DNA of 48,944 bases from Burkholderiaceae bacterium 16 (GTDB lineage Bacteria; Pseudomonadota; Gammaproteobacteria; Burkholderiales; Burkholderiaceae): assembly GCA_000955785.1 (NCBI GenBank), contig JYOD01000112.1:1-48944 (forward strand), written 5' to 3'. Shown here one piece after another: positions 15,517 through 23,413 of this stretch. Both the position numbers and the translations under genes were made by a program. The notes under the pieces were generated by a model, which did not search any database, was not told the origin of the DNA, and saw only the letters and a list, made by a program, of their open reading frames with translations. Each line of letters begins with the position of its first letter. Positions within the stretch are counted from its first letter, which is position 1.

Positions 15517-16755
15517 ATGCCCCTGACCCGCGAAGACAACGACCTGCTCACGCGCGTGGAGAACGGCGCGCCGATGGGGGAGATGATCCGCCAGCACTAC
15601 TGGATTCCGGCTGTGCCCTCGGCCAAGCTGGTGGCCGACGGCGCGCCGCTGCGCGTGCGGCTGCTGGGCAACAACTACGTGGCCTTTCGCCGCACCGACG
15701 GCGCCGTTGGCGTGCTGGACGAGCTGTGCCCGCACCGCAAGACATCGCTGCTGATGGCCCGCAATGAGGACAACGGCCTGCGCTGCATCTTCCACGGCTG
15801 GAAGCTCGGCACCAGCGGCGAGGTCATCGAAGCGCCGAACCACGTTGGCGACCAGGCCCAGTTCTGCAAGCACGTGCGTGTGAATCGCTATGGCGTGGAA
15901 GAGCGCGGCGGCATCGTGTGGGTATGGCTGGGCAAGGGTGAACAGCCGCCGAAATTTCCCGACCTGCCCTTCACTTCGCTGCCGGAAAGCCAGCGCTCGG
16001 TCACCAGCCAGGAAGTGCCGACCAACTGGGTACAGGGCGTGGAAGCCTCGATGGACTCCTCCCACGTGGGCGTCCTGCACGAGTCCACCACACAGATCAC
16101 GGCGGGCTCAGGCAATGAGCGCCTGCACATGACCAAGGCGCTCGCGCCGCGGCTGGAATTCGAGGATCGCCCTTACGGCTACCGGTACGCCGCGCTGCGG
16201 CCGCTGCCGGAGGACAAGCTCTATGCCCGCGTGAACAACTTTGTCATGCCGTGGTACGGCATCATCTGCGCGCCGGATGAAAAAGGGCCGAGCACGGTGT
16301 TCTTCTCCACGCCGGTGGATGACATCACGCACCGCGCCTGGTTTGTCCATTTCAATCCGCACCGCCCACTCGGCATGACGGTGATGTCGGCCACACCGGA
16401 TGTGTGGAATTTCCCTCCGCTGCCGCCGGGCACGCCAGCCGACAACTGGGGCCAGAACCGGGACCTGATGCGCCGCGGCCACGCCACCGGCTTCCCGCAG
16501 CACCTGGGCACCGAGGACTTTGCCATGTTTATCGGGCAAGGCCCTATTGCGGACCGCACCACCGAGCAACTCTGCTCGGCCGACGGCGCGGTGCTGCGCG
16601 TGCGGCAGGCGTTGCTGAAATCGGTGCGCGAGTTCATGGCGGGCAAGACGCCCACGCTGGCCGATAACCCCGAACTCGACTACAGCCGAATCAATTCCGT
16701 CGGCGGCGTGCTGCCTGCCGGCGCGGACTGGCGCTCGCTGACCGCTGCCCCCTGA
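15517..16755 (+). CDS. Rieske non-haem iron oxygenase, phthalate 4,5-dioxygenase-like alpha subunit
   Basis: A 412-residue ring-hydroxylating oxygenase. The Rieske centre is C71-P-H73 ... C90-x2-H93 (LCPHRK and CIFHGW); mononuclear iron ligands fit D180-x2-H183-x4-H188 (MDSSHVGVLHES). The N-terminus LTREDNDLLTRV...G is typical of the phthalate 4,5-dioxygenase/phenoxybenzoate dioxygenase group. Such enzymes hydroxylate or O-demethylate aromatic acids with electrons from a VanB-type reductase, encoded at 17.9 kb. No beta subunit is present, as expected for this group. It would generate the diol cleaved by the extradiol dioxygenase. Start ATG 15517 follows the hydratase stop with one base between. 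Confidence 0.9.
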   Translation: MPLTREDNDLLTRVENGAPMGEMIRQHYWIPAVPSAKLVADGAPLRVRLLGNNYVAFRRTDGAVGVLDELCPHRKTSLLMARNEDNGLRCIFHGWKLGTSGEVIEAPNHVGDQAQFCKHVRVNRYGVEERGGIVWVWLGKGEQPPKFPDLPFTSLPESQRSVTSQEVPTNWVQGVEASMDSSHVGVLHESTTQITAGSGNERLHMTKALAPRLEFEDRPYGYRYAALRPLPEDKLYARVNNFVMPWYGIICAPDEKGPSTVFFSTPVDDITHRAWFVHFNPHRPLGMTVMSATPDVWNFPPLPPGTPADNWGQNRDLMRRGHATGFPQHLGTEDFAMFIGQGPIADRTTEQLCSADGAVLRVRQALLKSVREFMAGKTPTLADNPELDYSRINSVGGVLPAGADWRSLTAAP

Positions 16756-16795
16756 GCGCCGCGACACACAGACCGACAAGAAGACGGAGACGACC

Positions 16796-17782
16796 ATGAC
16801 CAGCCCCCTGCGCCGCCGGCTTCTGCTGGCGGCCTGCGCCGGCCTTTGCACCCCCGCGGCGTCATATGCCCAGCTGCGCGGCAAACCGGCCATCCGGATC
16901 CTGGTGGGCCTGCCGCCCGGCGGCGGCACTGACGCCATCGCCCGCTACTTTGCCGATTCCCTGCCGGCGCTGCTCGGCCAGCCGGTGATCGTCGAAAACC
17001 ATGTGGGTGCGGGCGGCCGCCTGGCGGCCGACGTGCTCAAGTCCGCCGCGCCGGACGGGCTGACCTACATGATCGCCCCCAACGCCACGCCTACCTTCCA
17101 GACGCTGGTGTTCGGCAAGCAGCTCAAGTGGGATCTGTGGCGAGACTTCGCGCCGGTGGCGGGCCTGGTCTCTTACCCGACCGGCATGGCCACCGGAATG
17201 CAAACCGACGCCACTGACGCCGCCGCGTTCGTGCGATGGGCACGCGCCAATCCGCAACAGGCCAGCTTTGGCACGCCGGGACTGGGCGGGCAGAACCATT
17301 TCCTGGGCATGCAGCTTGCCAAAGTGGCAGGCATTGACCTGTCCGTGGCGCCCTACAAGGGCACGCCGCCAATGATCACCGACCTGCTGGGCGGCCACAT
17401 CCCCGCTGCCGTCACGCTGCTGCAGGACCTGCTGCGCCACCACCGCACAGGCAAAGTCCGCCTGCTTGGCATCTTCAGCGACAAGCGCTCGGCGCTGGCT
17501 CCAGATATTCCCACGATGGCCGAGCAGGGCTATGCGGTGACCTCTGGCGACGCCTGGACGGCCATGTGGGCTCCTGCGAAAACGCCAGCAGCCGAGATCA
17601 GGCGTGTTCAGGCTGCGCTGAAGGCCATCCTGGCCGTACCGCAGGCACGCCAGTCCCTGATGACGCAGCTCTCGGTGGTGCCCGACTACCTCAACGCCGA
17701 GCAGATGGCGCACCGCCAGCGCGCCGAGCTGCAAACGTGGGAACCCATCATCCGCGCCTCAGGCTTTCGCGCGGAACTCTAG
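16796..17782 (+). CDS. Bug (TctC-type) periplasmic substrate-binding protein
   Basis: A 328-residue Bug receptor with a signal peptide of about 25 residues (double-Arg-rich N-terminus RRRLLLAACAGL, cleavage near SYAQ) and Bug blocks LVGLPPGGGTDAIARY and DGLTYMIAPNAT. GGAG precedes the ATG. Inserted between the Rieske oxygenase and its reductase genes, it probably binds the aromatic substrate or a related acid in the periplasm. It is closely related to the 7.3-8.3 kb Bug in the other arm and less so to the one at 43.0-44.0 kb. Confidence 0.92.
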   Translation: MTSPLRRRLLLAACAGLCTPAASYAQLRGKPAIRILVGLPPGGGTDAIARYFADSLPALLGQPVIVENHVGAGGRLAADVLKSAAPDGLTYMIAPNATPTFQTLVFGKQLKWDLWRDFAPVAGLVSYPTGMATGMQTDATDAAAFVRWARANPQQASFGTPGLGGQNHFLGMQLAKVAGIDLSVAPYKGTPPMITDLLGGHIPAAVTLLQDLLRHHRTGKVRLLGIFSDKRSALAPDIPTMAEQGYAVTSGDAWTAMWAPAKTPAAEIRRVQAALKAILAVPQARQSLMTQLSVVPDYLNAEQMAHRQRAELQTWEPIIRASGFRAEL

Positions 17783-17880
17783 ACGCAGGTTGGGCGAAAG
17801 TCCCTTCGCAGCCATACACGCCGCATTGGCGGCACTGGCGGCGCGGGTGTGGCCGCCCCCTGCTTCGACCGGAGACATCC

Positions 17881-18849
17881 ATGAGCATGACCGACACCCT
17901 GCAAGTCCGGGTCAAATCCATCAGCTGGGAAGCGGAAGGCATCCTGGCCTTCGACCTGCGGCCGGAGCCACCGCTGCGCGCCCTCCCTGGCTTCACCGCC
18001 GGCGCGCATATCGACCTGCACCTGCCCAACGGGCTGATCCGCAGTTACTCGCTGCTGAACGCGCCGTACGAACCGCACCGTTACGTGATCGGTGTCAACC
18101 GAGATGCGCAGAGCCGCGGCGGCTCACGCTACCTGCACGAGAGCCTTCGCCCCGGCGATGTTCTGACAATCAGCCCGCCGCGCAACAACTTCCCGCTTGA
18201 CGAATCGGCACCCGTGGCGGTGCTGGTGGCCGGCGGCATCGGCATCACGCCGATCCTTGGCATGATCCACCGCCTGCGCGAACTGGGCTGTCCGTGGCGG
18301 TTGCACTACGCCGCACGCACCCGCAAGCAGGCGGCCTTTGTCGAGACACTGGAAGCCATGGCAATGGAGCCGGGCGCCGAGGTGCACTTCACCTTCGACC
18401 GCGAGGCCGGTGCCGAACGCCTTGACGTGGCGGCCATCGCGGCCGGCCTGCCAGCGGGGGCACATATCTATTGCTGTGGCCCGGTGCCGATGCTGGAGGC
18501 CTTCGAGCAGGCAACCGCCTCGCTGGCGCCGCAGCGCGTGCACCGCGAGTACTTCGCCGCGCGCGAGAGCGCCGCCACCACCGGCGGCTTCACCATCGAG
18601 CTGGCACGCAGCCGCCGCAGCATCGAGATCCAGCCCGGCAGGACCATCCTGGAATGCCTGATCGCGGAGGGCGTAGAGCCCATGTACTCCTGCCAGGAAG
18701 GCGTCTGCGGCACCTGCGAGGTGCGCGTGCTGGACGGCGAGCCAGACCACCGCGACCTGGTGCTGAATGCGGCGGAGCGCGCCGCCAACAACCGCATGAT
18801 GGTCTGCTGTTCGGGCGCCAGGAGCCGAAAGCTGGTGCTCGACCTGTGA
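17881..18849 (+). CDS. VanB/PDR-type oxygenase reductase (FMN, NADH, [2Fe-2S])
   Basis: A 322-residue class IA reductase. The FMN site motif RSYS is at 54-57, the pyridine nucleotide motif GGIGITPIL lies mid-protein, and the C-terminal plant-type ferredoxin domain has Cys271, Cys276, Cys279 (CQEGVCGTC) and a fourth Cys at about 309. It passes NADH electrons to the Rieske oxygenase encoded 1.1 kb upstream, separated only by the Bug gene. The start at 17881 (MSMTD) is chosen because the homologous FMN domain begins there; a second ATG lies at codon 3. Confidence 0.92.
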   Translation: MSMTDTLQVRVKSISWEAEGILAFDLRPEPPLRALPGFTAGAHIDLHLPNGLIRSYSLLNAPYEPHRYVIGVNRDAQSRGGSRYLHESLRPGDVLTISPPRNNFPLDESAPVAVLVAGGIGITPILGMIHRLRELGCPWRLHYAARTRKQAAFVETLEAMAMEPGAEVHFTFDREAGAERLDVAAIAAGLPAGAHIYCCGPVPMLEAFEQATASLAPQRVHREYFAARESAATTGGFTIELARSRRSIEIQPGRTILECLIAEGVEPMYSCQEGVCGTCEVRVLDGEPDHRDLVLNAAERAANNRMMVCCSGARSRKLVLDL

Positions 18850-18921
18850 GCGCAGCACCGTTGAACCCGTACACGTGGCGCGACGATTCCTCGCGCGCAG
18901 CGAATCTGAAAGGAGCATGAC

Positions 18922-19719
18922 ATGAGCACCGCACTGGTGACCTATGAACTCGACGGCAAGGTAGCCCTGATTGGCCTGAACCGTCCCGAAAAGCGCAACG
19001 CCATCAACGAAGAGGTGGTCTGGGCCCTGCACGATGCCGTGGTGCGCGCCGGCGAGGAAGCCGATGCAGGCGTGCTGTTCGGCCATGGCGGCAACTTCTG
19101 CGCCGGACTGGACCTGAAGGAAGCGCTGGCGCGGGCTTCGGGCGAGCAGCCCCGTCCCGCTAAGCGCACACGCCACTCCTGGCATACCGTGTTCGACGTC
19201 ATCGCGCGCGGCCCGATTCCGTTCGTCGCCGCGCTGCATGGCGCCGTGGTCGGCGGTGGGCTGGAACTGGCCACGGCCGCCCACATCCGCGTGGCGGACG
19301 AGTCGGCATTCTTCGGCCTGCCCGAAGGGCAGCGCGGCATCTTCGTCGGCGGCGGGGGCACGGTGCGCATCCAGCGCATAGTGGGCTACACCGTCATGGC
19401 CGACATGATGCTCACCGGCCGCCTGCTTAACGCGCAGGAAGGCGAGCGCGAGCATATCGTGCGCTACGTGGTGCCACAAGGCCAGGCCCTGGACAAGGCG
19501 CGCGAACTCGCCGCGCTGATCACCCGCAATACCGCCGATACGAACTGGCGCATCACCAACGTGTTGCCACGCATCAATGACCTGTCGCACGACGACGGCC
19601 TGTTCGTCGAATACCTGACATCCAACATCCCGCGGCCGCCAGAAGCCGCCGAACGCCTGCGCGAGTTCGTCGAAGGACGCGCCAAACCCCTCGCCACGCC
19701 CGGCGCGAAGGCCGACTGA
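18922..19719 (+). CDS. Enoyl-CoA hydratase (crotonase family)
   Basis: A 265-residue crotonase. Oxyanion-hole blocks FCAGLDLKEA (about 67-76) and GAVVGGGLELA (about 109-119) are clear, and LPEGQRGIF supplies a glutamate at the usual catalytic position. AGGAGC precedes the ATG. It lies 72 bp after the reductase gene and 14 bp before the 3-hydroxyacyl-CoA dehydrogenase gene. The two give the hydration and oxidation steps of a beta-oxidation-like sequence that the leftward arm completes with dehydrogenases and thiolase. Confidence 0.9.
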   Translation: MSTALVTYELDGKVALIGLNRPEKRNAINEEVVWALHDAVVRAGEEADAGVLFGHGGNFCAGLDLKEALARASGEQPRPAKRTRHSWHTVFDVIARGPIPFVAALHGAVVGGGLELATAAHIRVADESAFFGLPEGQRGIFVGGGGTVRIQRIVGYTVMADMMLTGRLLNAQEGEREHIVRYVVPQGQALDKARELAALITRNTADTNWRITNVLPRINDLSHDDGLFVEYLTSNIPRPPEAAERLREFVEGRAKPLATPGAKAD

Positions 19720-19733
19720 TCCAAAGGACATCC

Positions 19734-21077
19734 ATGACAACGACAACGCAATCTGACGCCGGCGCACAGGCAACGGCCGAATATGTCCGCTTCGCCCAGG
19801 CCGAAGCCGCCCACATCCCGGACTTCCCGCAAGACCTGGCGCTGCGCCCGGTTAACCGGGTGGCCGTGGTCGGCGCGGGCACCATGGGCGGCGGCATCGC
19901 CATGGCGCTGGCCAATATCGGCGTTCCCGTCACGCTGATTGACAGCAGCCAGCAAGGGCTGGATACCGGCCTGCGCCGCGTGCGCGACAACTACGCCGGC
20001 AGTGTTTCGCGCGGCAAGCTGGATGCCGCTGCGATGGAGATGCGGATGTCGCGCATCACCGGGTCGGTGACCCTAGCTGACGCCGCCGCGGCCGACATGG
20101 TGATCGAGGCCGTCTTCGAGGACATGGCACTCAAGCAGCAGGTGTTCCGCGAACTCGATGCGCTGTGCAAGCCCGGCGCCATCCTTGCCACCAACACCTC
20201 GGGCCTGGATGTGGACGCCATCGCGGCAGTCACGCGGCGCCCGCGGGACGTGGTTGGCGCGCATTTCTTCAGCCCGGCGCACGTGATGCGCCTGCTCGAA
20301 GTGGTGCGCGGCCGCGAGACCGCGCCGGACGTGATCGCCACCCTGATGGAACTGGGCCGCCGCATGGGCAAGACCGCGGTGCTGGCACGCGTCTACCCGG
20401 GTTTCATCGGCAATGCGCTGTTCCGCAACTACACACGCGAAGCGCACTTCCTGGTTGAAGAAGGCGCGCTGCCGCACGAGGTTGACCAGGCCCTGACCGG
20501 CTTCGGCTACGCCATGGGCATCTTCGCCGTGCACGACATGGCGGGCAACGACGTGGGCTACCAGACGCGCAAGGCGCAGATAGCCACCAGGCCGCAGGAC
20601 CGCCGCTGGAACGACCTGATCCTGAAACTGACCGAACTGGGCCGCCTGGGGCAGAAAAGCGGCAAGGGCTGGTACCGCTATGAACCCGGCAGCCGCCAGC
20701 CGCTACGCGACCCCGAAGTCGAAGCCTTTATCGCGCAGGAATCGGCGCGCCTTGGCATCGCGCGGCGCCCCGTCGGCGCCGGCGAGATCGTCAAACGCTG
20801 CGTCTACAGCATGGTCAACGAGGGCGCCAGGCTGCTCGAGGCCGGCGTGGCGCTGCGTCCAAGCGACATCGACACGGTCTACCTGACCGGCTACGGATTC
20901 CCGGCGCGCCATGGCGGCCCCATGTACTACGCCGACCACATCGGACTGCGCGACGTCTGTGCCGACATCGAGCGCTTCCACGCAGAGCACGGCTACTGGT
21001 GGGAACCGGCGCCGCTGCTGGTCCGGCTGGCGCGCGAAGGCAAGACTTTTGCCGATTACCAGCGCGGCGACGCATGA
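19734..21077 (+). CDS. 3-hydroxyacyl-CoA dehydrogenase (NAD), monofunctional
   Basis: A 447-residue protein with the NAD-binding Rossmann motif VAVVGAGTMGGGIA (about residues 43-56), the catalytic-region block HFFSPAHVMRLLE, and two C-terminal helical dimerisation domains, ending with YGFPARHGGPM. It matches the dehydrogenase half of FadB-type proteins without the crotonase domain, which the gene just upstream provides separately. It oxidises 3-hydroxyacyl-CoA to 3-oxoacyl-CoA before thiolytic or retro-aldol cleavage. It is the last enzyme gene of the rightward arm before the porin. Confidence 0.93.
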   Translation: MTTTTQSDAGAQATAEYVRFAQAEAAHIPDFPQDLALRPVNRVAVVGAGTMGGGIAMALANIGVPVTLIDSSQQGLDTGLRRVRDNYAGSVSRGKLDAAAMEMRMSRITGSVTLADAAAADMVIEAVFEDMALKQQVFRELDALCKPGAILATNTSGLDVDAIAAVTRRPRDVVGAHFFSPAHVMRLLEVVRGRETAPDVIATLMELGRRMGKTAVLARVYPGFIGNALFRNYTREAHFLVEEGALPHEVDQALTGFGYAMGIFAVHDMAGNDVGYQTRKAQIATRPQDRRWNDLILKLTELGRLGQKSGKGWYRYEPGSRQPLRDPEVEAFIAQESARLGIARRPVGAGEIVKRCVYSMVNEGARLLEAGVALRPSDIDTVYLTGYGFPARHGGPMYYADHIGLRDVCADIERFHAEHGYWWEPAPLLVRLAREGKTFADYQRGDA

Positions 21078-21147
21078 CGTTGCGGATCGTCCGCGGGGCG
21101 CCACCGCGTTCAGGTCGGCTCCGCAGGCCAGGCACGTTGTATTTTCA

Positions 21148-21188
21148 ATACCAATAAACGTATACCACTATGCTTCTTATAAATACCA
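21148..21188 (+). promoter_or_regulatory. Triple ATACCA element upstream of porin gene
   Basis: ATACCA occurs at 21148, 21162 and 21183. The last two extend to ATACCACTATGC and ATACCATTATGC, differing at one base and offset by 21 bp, about two helical turns. The 11-mer ACTATGCTTCT at 21167-21177 also occurs on the minus strand at 13004-12994 in the acyl-CoA synthetase promoter. The elements lie 64-104 bp before the porin ATG in an AT-rich gap. A regulator binding site is inferred. Confidence 0.5.
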
Positions 21189-21251
21189 TTATGCGATAGT
21201 TCTTTCACTTCCCGACCCGGGATTGATATTCAAAACATGGAGGAGAAAGTC

Positions 21252-22325
21252 ATGAAGAAAAGTCTTGTCGGCCTTGCCTGCGCCGTTGCCAGCGTAGCCG
21301 CGGCAGCGCAGACTTCCGGTGTCACGCTGTACGGCGTTGCCGATGCCAATATCGAATACACCAATAACAACCTGGGAAGCGGCCCCAACGGGCACTCCAA
21401 GGTCGCCCTGAACTCGGGGGGCCTGTCTCCCAGCCGCTGGGGCTTGCGCGGCATAGAAGACCTGGGTGGGGGCAAGCGGGCCATGTTCGCCCTGGAAAGC
21501 GGCTTCAGCCTGGATACCGGCGTTTCCACGCAAGGCGGGCGCCTGTTCGGCCGCCAGGCCTGGGTAGGGCTTGGCGCCGGCGCACATCAACTAACGCTGG
21601 GCCGTCAATACACTTCGCTGTTCCTGATGATGGCCAACTACTCGCCCACGGCGTATGCCACGACCTATGAGCCGGTGGTAGGTATCGCCGGCGCGAACCT
21701 GCGCGAAGACAACATGGTGAAATACCATGTCGATCTCGGCCCGCTGGCAGCCGAGATGCACTATAGCTTCGGGGAACAGCCGGGCACGCTCCAGGGTTCC
21801 GCCGGCTATGGCGGCGGCTTCGACTACCGCATCGGGTCGTTCGGCGTCGCCGCCGCCTACGACAGCATCAACAGCGCCGAGGTGGGCAGCAACTTCACCC
21901 GCACCCAGAAGGCGGCGCTGGGGCTGCGCTACCAGATTACGCCAGCGCTGCTCGCGCAGGCAGCGTACCGGTACAACAACAACGGCACGCGCGCGGTAAA
22001 CACCGCGGCACGCGACGATCTGTGGTGGTTCGCCCTCAACTACCAAGCCACCGCGGCGTTGCAACTGACCGGTGCTTTCTACTACGACAACGTCAAGTCG
22101 CTATACACCGCGACCGGCCAGAGCAATCCGAGCAACCCCTGGCAGATCACGCTGATTGCCGACTACGCGTTGTCCAAGCGCACCGACGTCTACCTCAGCA
22201 CGGCCTATACGAAGAATGCGTCGCTGAACTTCGAAAGTCTGAACGGGGCGGCGGCCGCCTATCAGATCGCACCGAACGCGAATAGTCAGTTCGGCGCGGC
22301 AATGGGCGTGCGGCACAAGTTCTGA
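21252..22325 (+). CDS. Gram-negative trimeric porin (Burkholderiaceae type)
   Basis: A 357-residue outer-membrane porin. A signal peptide of about 20 residues (KKSLVGLACAVASVAAAAQ) is followed by the family start SGVTLYGVADANIEY, LSPSRWGLRGIEDLGGG and a C-terminal strand ending RHKF with the terminal Phe needed for assembly. GGAGGAG stands just before the ATG at 21252. Its position after the catabolic genes suggests a substrate-specific channel, comparable to the porin in gallate operons; this is inferred. The convergent GntR gene ends 57 bp downstream. Confidence 0.93.
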   Translation: MKKSLVGLACAVASVAAAAQTSGVTLYGVADANIEYTNNNLGSGPNGHSKVALNSGGLSPSRWGLRGIEDLGGGKRAMFALESGFSLDTGVSTQGGRLFGRQAWVGLGAGAHQLTLGRQYTSLFLMMANYSPTAYATTYEPVVGIAGANLREDNMVKYHVDLGPLAAEMHYSFGEQPGTLQGSAGYGGGFDYRIGSFGVAAAYDSINSAEVGSNFTRTQKAALGLRYQITPALLAQAAYRYNNNGTRAVNTAARDDLWWFALNYQATAALQLTGAFYYDNVKSLYTATGQSNPSNPWQITLIADYALSKRTDVYLSTAYTKNASLNFESLNGAAAAYQIAPNANSQFGAAMGVRHKF

Positions 22326-22382
22326 GCATGAGTTGCCGTGTGGGCTGAAGCGGTCCGCGCTTGGCCGCCTCCGCCCTCGCGG

Positions 22383-23147
22383 CTAGGCAGCACCCGCAGC
22401 GGCGGGCTTGCGGCCGCGCCGGGCGCCGCCACGGGGAACCGGGCTCCGGGAAGCCGTGGCCTCGCCGCCGCCTTCGCCTTCGAGATAACTCGCCGGCAGT
22501 GTCGAGAGGAACTCGGAGAATCCGGTCGTGCCTACCGGCGCGTGTTCGAGCATGGCCGCATGCGCGGCCGCTTCGTCACCACCGAGGATGGCTTCCGCCA
22601 GCCGCTGGTGATCGTCGAGCACGCGCTGCCGGCGCGCCGGCGTCTGGAAGATGCGCGGGCGGTAGCGCTGCATCAGCCGGCGGATGCTCCCGATCTGCTC
22701 CACCAGGTATTCGTTGTGGCTGCCCGCGTACACGACATCGTGGAAGTCCGCGTTGGCCCTGGCGAAGCGCTTGCCGTCGTCTTCCGCGTGCGCCTGTTCG
22801 CATTCGGCGCGGGCGGCCTTGAGCCGGGCGCGCTGGTCATCGTCCATGCGGCGCGCGGCCAGCTTCGCCGCGACGGCCTCCAGCTCGCCCAGCAACTCAA
22901 GGGTCTCCCGCAGTTGCGTGATCGACAGGCGAGAAACAAACACCCCCACCCGGGGCACGATGCGGACCATGTTCTGCACGGAGAGCTGCTGGAGCGCTTC
23001 GCGCACGGGCGTGCGGGAGACGCCGAAGCGTTCTGCGAGCATGCGTTCATCCAGCGGCGTGCCTGGCGGCATGTCGCCGTTCTCGATTTCACGCTCGATC
23101 GTGGCCTTGATCTCGCCGGCCATGCTTTTCTTTTCAGGTTGTGTCAT
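22383..23147 (-). CDS. GntR-family regulator with FCD domain (second copy)
   Basis: A 254-residue protein with the HTH block LDERMLAERFGVSRTPVREA and a C-terminal FCD domain (ADFHDVVYAG, HNEYLVEQI). The tail after about residue 225 is low-complexity and basic (GGARRGRKPAA). The ATG at 23147 is chosen since a longer open frame upstream lacks homology. It is a paralogue of the GntR protein at 13.4-14.1 kb; both end their FCD domain with GTTGF(x)EFL. It is divergent from the MFS transporter gene, with operator-like half-sites between. Confidence 0.9.
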   Translation of the reverse strand: MTQPEKKSMAGEIKATIEREIENGDMPPGTPLDERMLAERFGVSRTPVREALQQLSVQNMVRIVPRVGVFVSRLSITQLRETLELLGELEAVAAKLAARRMDDDQRARLKAARAECEQAHAEDDGKRFARANADFHDVVYAGSHNEYLVEQIGSIRRLMQRYRPRIFQTPARRQRVLDDHQRLAEAILGGDEAAAHAAMLEHAPVGTTGFSEFLSTLPASYLEGEGGGEATASRSPVPRGGARRGRKPAAAGAA

Positions 23148-23286
23148 GGGGTCTGGAATGATAGGTTCTGCCAACGCAGTATACCGAAATGAAATACTGG
23201 CATGCACCTCGAGGTGCGGAAAGAAGCGGCTGCGGCAAAAAAAGAAGCCAGAACGCGATCCCAGGCTTGTGGCGTCTGGACTCACG

Positions 23287-23328
23287 TGCCAGAATCCTCG
23301 TGACAAATACCAAAAGCCATTTCTGGCA
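23287..23328. promoter_or_regulatory. Inverted half-sites TGCCAGAA / TTCTGGCA, candidate GntR operator
   Basis: TGCCAGAA at 23287-23294 and its exact reverse complement TTCTGGCA at 23321-23328 flank an ATACCA at 23307. Each arm matches the arms of the inverted repeat at 12982-12997. The stretch lies between the second GntR gene and the MFS transporter gene, about 85-125 bp before the latter. A related TACTGGCATGC is at 23196-23206. A shared operator for both GntR paralogues is inferred. Confidence 0.45.
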
Positions 23329-23413
23329 TCAACAAGATCGTCATCCGCATGCTCACTCGCGCACATGGCGCGACGGCCCGGCACGTAGACAACCGATCAA
23401 GGAGACCCCCCTC

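Noticed and set aside
15517..18849. Simple vanillate O-demethylase (VanA/VanB) assignment
   Set aside because: The reductase is VanB-like, but the oxygenase N-terminus and length fit the phthalate/phenoxybenzoate dioxygenase group better, and neighbours do not form a vanillate operon.
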